From Planctomycetota bacterium (GTDB lineage Bacteria; Planctomycetota; Phycisphaerae; Phycisphaerales; Phycisphaeraceae): a stretch of 6,652 nucleotides of DNA. Below, piece after piece: positions 4,034 to 6,652 of the stretch. How positions within the stretch are numbered: position 1 is the stretch's first letter; each line of letters opens with the position of its first letter. The translations under genes and the position numbers were made by a program. The stretch lies in assembly GCA_029267795.1 (NCBI GenBank), contig JAJUHR010000102.1, positions 1-6,652 on the forward strand. The letters are read 5' to 3'. Under the pieces are notes generated by a model, which made no database searches, was not told the DNA's origin, and saw only the letters and a list, made by a program, of their open reading frames with translations.

Positions 4034-6652
4034 TCACAGCAGCTTCCGCGAGACCGACACCGTCTGGTAACAGACCAGCTTGTCGCCGACCTTCAGGTCC
4101 TCGAAGCCCGCGATCCGGATGCCGCACTCGGTGCCGGCCCGCACCTCGCGCACGTCCTCCTTGACCCGCCGCAGGCTCTCGATCCCCCGGTCTTCGGTGA
4201 CGACCACATCGTCGCGGGTCACCCGGATCTTCCCGCCCCGCTGGATCAACCCGTCCAGCACGAAGCAGCCGGCCACCACCCCGAGCTTGGAGATCTTGAA
4301 CACCTCGCGCACCTCGGCGGTGCCCAGCGTCTGCTCCTTGATCTCCGGCTCCAGCAAACCCTCCAGCGCCTTGGTCAGGTCGTCGGTGACGTCGTAGATG
4401 ACCTTGTACAAGCGGATGTCCACCCCGCGCTGCTCCGCCAACTCGCGGGCCCGCGTCGACGCTACCACGTGGAACCCGATGATCACCGCGTCCGAGGCCT
4501 CCGCCAGCAGCACGTCGCTCTCGTTGATCCCGCCCACCGCCGCGTGCAGGATCTTGACCACCACCTCCTTGCCGCTCAGCTGCTCCAGGCTCTTGCGCAG
4601 CACGTCGATCGAGCCCTGCACGTCCGCCTTGAGCACCACCCGCAGCTCCTTCGCACCACCCGCCGCGATCGTGTCCGCAAAGTTGTCCAGCGTCACCTTG
4701 GTCTTGCTCGCCAACTGCTTGGTCCGCTCCGACTCGCGGTACTGCCTCGCCACGTCCTCGGCCTTCTGCAGCGTGTCGGTCACGTAGAACTTGTCCCCCG
4801 CGTCCGGGATCAGGTCGATGCCCGACAGCTCCAGCGGCGTCGCCGGGCCAGCCTCGGTGATCGAGTTGCCGTGGTCGTCGGTCATGTCACGCACACGCCC
4901 GTACGCACGCCCGATCACCACGAAGTCCCCCACCCTCAGCTTGCCCTGCTGCACCAGCACCCGAGCCACGGGCCCGCGGCCGGGACGCATCTGGCTCTCG
5001 ATCACCGCCCCCCGCGCCGCCCCACCGTAGTCCGCCTTCAGCTCCAACAGCTCCGCCTCGTAATCCAGCACCTCCAGCAGCTCGGTGATCCCGATCCCCT
5101 TCGTCGCGCTGACCTTCACAATCTCGGTGTTCCCACCCCAGTCCCGCGGCGTCAAACCGTGCTCCGCCAGCTGACCGTAAATCCGGTGGATGTTCTCCTG
5201 CGTGGCCTCGGGCTTGTCGATCTTGTTCAGGGCCACCACGATCGGCACCCCCGCCGCTTTGGCGTGGTTGATCGATTCGATCGTCTGCGGCATCACCCCG
5301 TCGTCCGCCGCCACCACCAACACCACCACGTCCGTCATGCCCGCACCCCGGGCCCGCATGCTCGTGAACGCCTCGTGACCCGGGGTGTCCAGGAACACCA
5401 CCGTCTTGTCCTTGCCGTCGTTCCCCTTCACCGTCACCCGGTACGCGCCCACGTGCTGCGTGATCCCCCCCGCCTCCTGCGAAGCCACGTCCGCAGCCCG
5501 AATCCGGTCCAGCAGGCTCGTCTTGCCGTGGTCCACGTGGCCCAGCACCGTCACCACCGGCGGACGCGCCCGCAGGTCCACCACCTCTTGCTTCTCAAAA
5601 TGCGCCAGCAGCACCTGCTCCGCAGTCTGCTGCTCCCTCACCTCCAACTCGATCTCGTACTCCAGCGCGATCTCCATCGCCGTGTTCGCGTCGATCGCCG
5701 TGTTGATCGTCGCCATCACCCCCTTGTTAAATAGATACTTAATAATTTCGGCGCTCTTGATCCCCGTCGCGGCAGACAGCGTCTTGATCGTGATCGGCTC
5801 GGTGATCTCCACTTTCCCACCGGCCACCGCCGCGGACGCCGTCGCGGTCGCAGTCGATTGCTTCTTCAGGTTCCGCCGGCGCAGCTTCAGGAACCCCGTG
5901 GCCCGGTTCAGGCGGGCGTCCAACTCCGCCAAGTCGGCTTCGCTGAACTTCGTCGGCCCGATCGGCAGCCCATCCGCCGACCGCCCCCGACGCGTGCTCA
6001 ACGAACGCCGCTTGCCCCGCTGACGATCCCCCCCCTCTGGCTCGGGCGCCACGCCCGTCTCGACTTCGCGACCTCGGGCCGGTCCGCGAGGTCGACCCGG
6101 GCCCCCCGGCGCTTCCCGACCGCCCCCAGCCGGTACACCTTCCGCCGGACGTGGCCCCCCGCCTCCGGCCGGGCGACGCAAACGCGGTGGAGCCAGCACA
6201 TCGGTGTCCGGCTGCTCGATCCGAACCACCTTCGGACCCCGCAGCACCGCCTCCTGACGCTTCTGCAGCTGCGGGCCGGCGGGCTTGACTATCGCCGGTC
6301 GATCCGGGATGTTCGGCCTGCCCGCGGGCCGCGCCACGACCGCCGCCTCCCCAGCCGATTCCTCCGCCTTCCGCGAAACCGCCACAGCCGCCCCAGCGTG
6401 AGCCGCAGGAGCCGCGCTCGCCACCGGGACCGCACCGGTACCGGCCGCTACGACCAACCCCTGGGCCAGGCTCGCCACCGTCACCACCGCAGGCTCGGGC
6501 GCAGCCGGCGCCGCGATCGGCTGGGCCTTCCCAGCGGGACGCTCCGCCACAGGCCCCGGAGCCGAAATCGGCTTCGCCGCCGTCGGTGGCAGCACCGGCT
6601 TCTCCTCCACGGCCTCGGCCGCCCCCTCCTCCACGACCACCGCCGCCTCACC
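4034..6652 (-). CDS. infB: Translation initiation factor IF-2, partial (N-terminus outside window)
   Basis: IF-2 is the GTPase that brings initiator fMet-tRNA to the 30S subunit and drives 50S joining. The frame is open to the window edge, giving 872 visible residues with no start seen. Numbering from the GTG codon at 6640, residues 1-220 are a Pro/Ala/Gly/Arg-rich linker. A charged helix lies at 232-261, an IF2_N domain at about 277-332, and the G domain carries G1 GHVDHGKT (367-374), G2 GGITQ (391-395), G3 DTPGH (418-422), G4 NKID (472-475) and G5 SAT (511-513). Domain II follows (AVIESQMRPGRGPVARVLVQ), then domain III (ELRVVLKADVQGS, 665-677) and the fMet-tRNA-binding C-terminal domain ending SVSRKLL. 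All active-site elements, including the catalytic His of DTPGH, are intact. The GTG at 6640 is probably an internal valine, since Gly-Glu-Ala-Ala precedes it in frame. Only one IF2_N domain is visible; a second may lie outside the window. Confidence 0.98.
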   Translation of the reverse strand, partial: GEAAVVVEEGAAEAVEEKPVLPPTAAKPISAPGPVAERPAGKAQPIAAPAAPEPAVVTVASLAQGLVVAAGTGAVPVASAAPAAHAGAAVAVSRKAEESAGEAAVVARPAGRPNIPDRPAIVKPAGPQLQKRQEAVLRGPKVVRIEQPDTDVLAPPRLRRPAGGGGPRPAEGVPAGGGREAPGGPGRPRGPARGREVETGVAPEPEGGDRQRGKRRSLSTRRGRSADGLPIGPTKFSEADLAELDARLNRATGFLKLRRRNLKKQSTATATASAAVAGGKVEITEPITIKTLSAATGIKSAEIIKYLFNKGVMATINTAIDANTAMEIALEYEIELEVREQQTAEQVLLAHFEKQEVVDLRARPPVVTVLGHVDHGKTSLLDRIRAADVASQEAGGITQHVGAYRVTVKGNDGKDKTVVFLDTPGHEAFTSMRARGAGMTDVVVLVVAADDGVMPQTIESINHAKAAGVPIVVALNKIDKPEATQENIHRIYGQLAEHGLTPRDWGGNTEIVKVSATKGIGITELLEVLDYEAELLELKADYGGAARGAVIESQMRPGRGPVARVLVQQGKLRVGDFVVIGRAYGRVRDMTDDHGNSITEAGPATPLELSGIDLIPDAGDKFYVTDTLQKAEDVARQYRESERTKQLASKTKVTLDNFADTIAAGGAKELRVVLKADVQGSIDVLRKSLEQLSGKEVVVKILHAAVGGINESDVLLAEASDAVIIGFHVVASTRARELAEQRGVDIRLYKVIYDVTDDLTKALEGLLEPEIKEQTLGTAEVREVFKISKLGVVAGCFVLDGLIQRGGKIRVTRDDVVVTEDRGIESLRRVKEDVREVRAGTECGIRIAGFEDLKVGDKLVCYQTVSVSRKLL

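Noticed and set aside
3797..5734. Long open plus-strand frame antisense to infB
   Set aside because: Its product is a His/Leu/Arg/Pro-rich string with no recognisable domain, and it lies wholly opposite infB and neighbours with clear homology. High-GC genes commonly leave such antisense frames open.

Overview
This high-GC window (about two thirds G+C by eye) is a bacterial chromosomal housekeeping locus. Every gene I can support reads on the minus strand, so the biological order runs from high to low coordinates: infB (6652 down to 4034, 5' end outside the window), ylxP/DUF503 (3817-3527), rbfA (3445-3029), a degenerate helix-hairpin-helix DNA-glycosylase-fold gene (3024-2269), hisG (2206-1310), then after a 445-base gap a tetratricopeptide-repeat lipoprotein (864-1, 3' end outside the window). 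The infB-ylxP-rbfA order is the classic translation-initiation and 30S-maturation cluster. High GC, a long Pro/Ala/Gly/Arg-rich IF2 N-terminus, weak or absent Shine-Dalgarno sequences, a Cys-lipobox lipoprotein and the general character of the proteins make a Planctomycetota member (perhaps Phycisphaerae-like) my best guess, but this is inference from sequence character and not a demonstrated placement.

Region by region: 4034-6652 holds IF2 with all five GTPase motifs intact. 3818-4033 is a 216-base spacer whose transcript is G-rich, with a possible G-quadruplex and small stem-loops. 3029-3817 holds YlxP and RbfA. 2269-3024 is the most unusual gene: it sits where truB often follows rbfA, starts 4 bases after the rbfA stop with its ribosome-binding site inside the end of rbfA, keeps the HhH-GPD fold and its conserved Asp, but lacks the endonuclease III lysine and all Fe-S cysteines, and ends in a basic Gly/Ala/Arg tail with three RGG triplets. 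1310-2206 is a complete long-form HisG with its regulatory domain, apparently away from other histidine genes. 865-1309 has no gene; it is packed with short palindromic repeats, including four units sharing a GTAG tag directly before a GG...CC hairpin arm. 1-864 encodes a signal peptide with lipobox followed by at least four TPR units.

How they work together: IF2, RbfA and probably YlxP serve translation initiation and small-subunit maturation, and the tight rbfA-HhH junction suggests co-translation. HisG catalyses the first step of histidine synthesis and may simply be carried at the end of this transcription unit. The lipoprotein lies beyond the repeat-filled gap and is probably a separate unit. 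I see no CRISPR array, transposase, phage gene, RNA gene or defence system. The items most worth a second look are the altered glycosylase-fold gene and the intergenic palindrome cluster.
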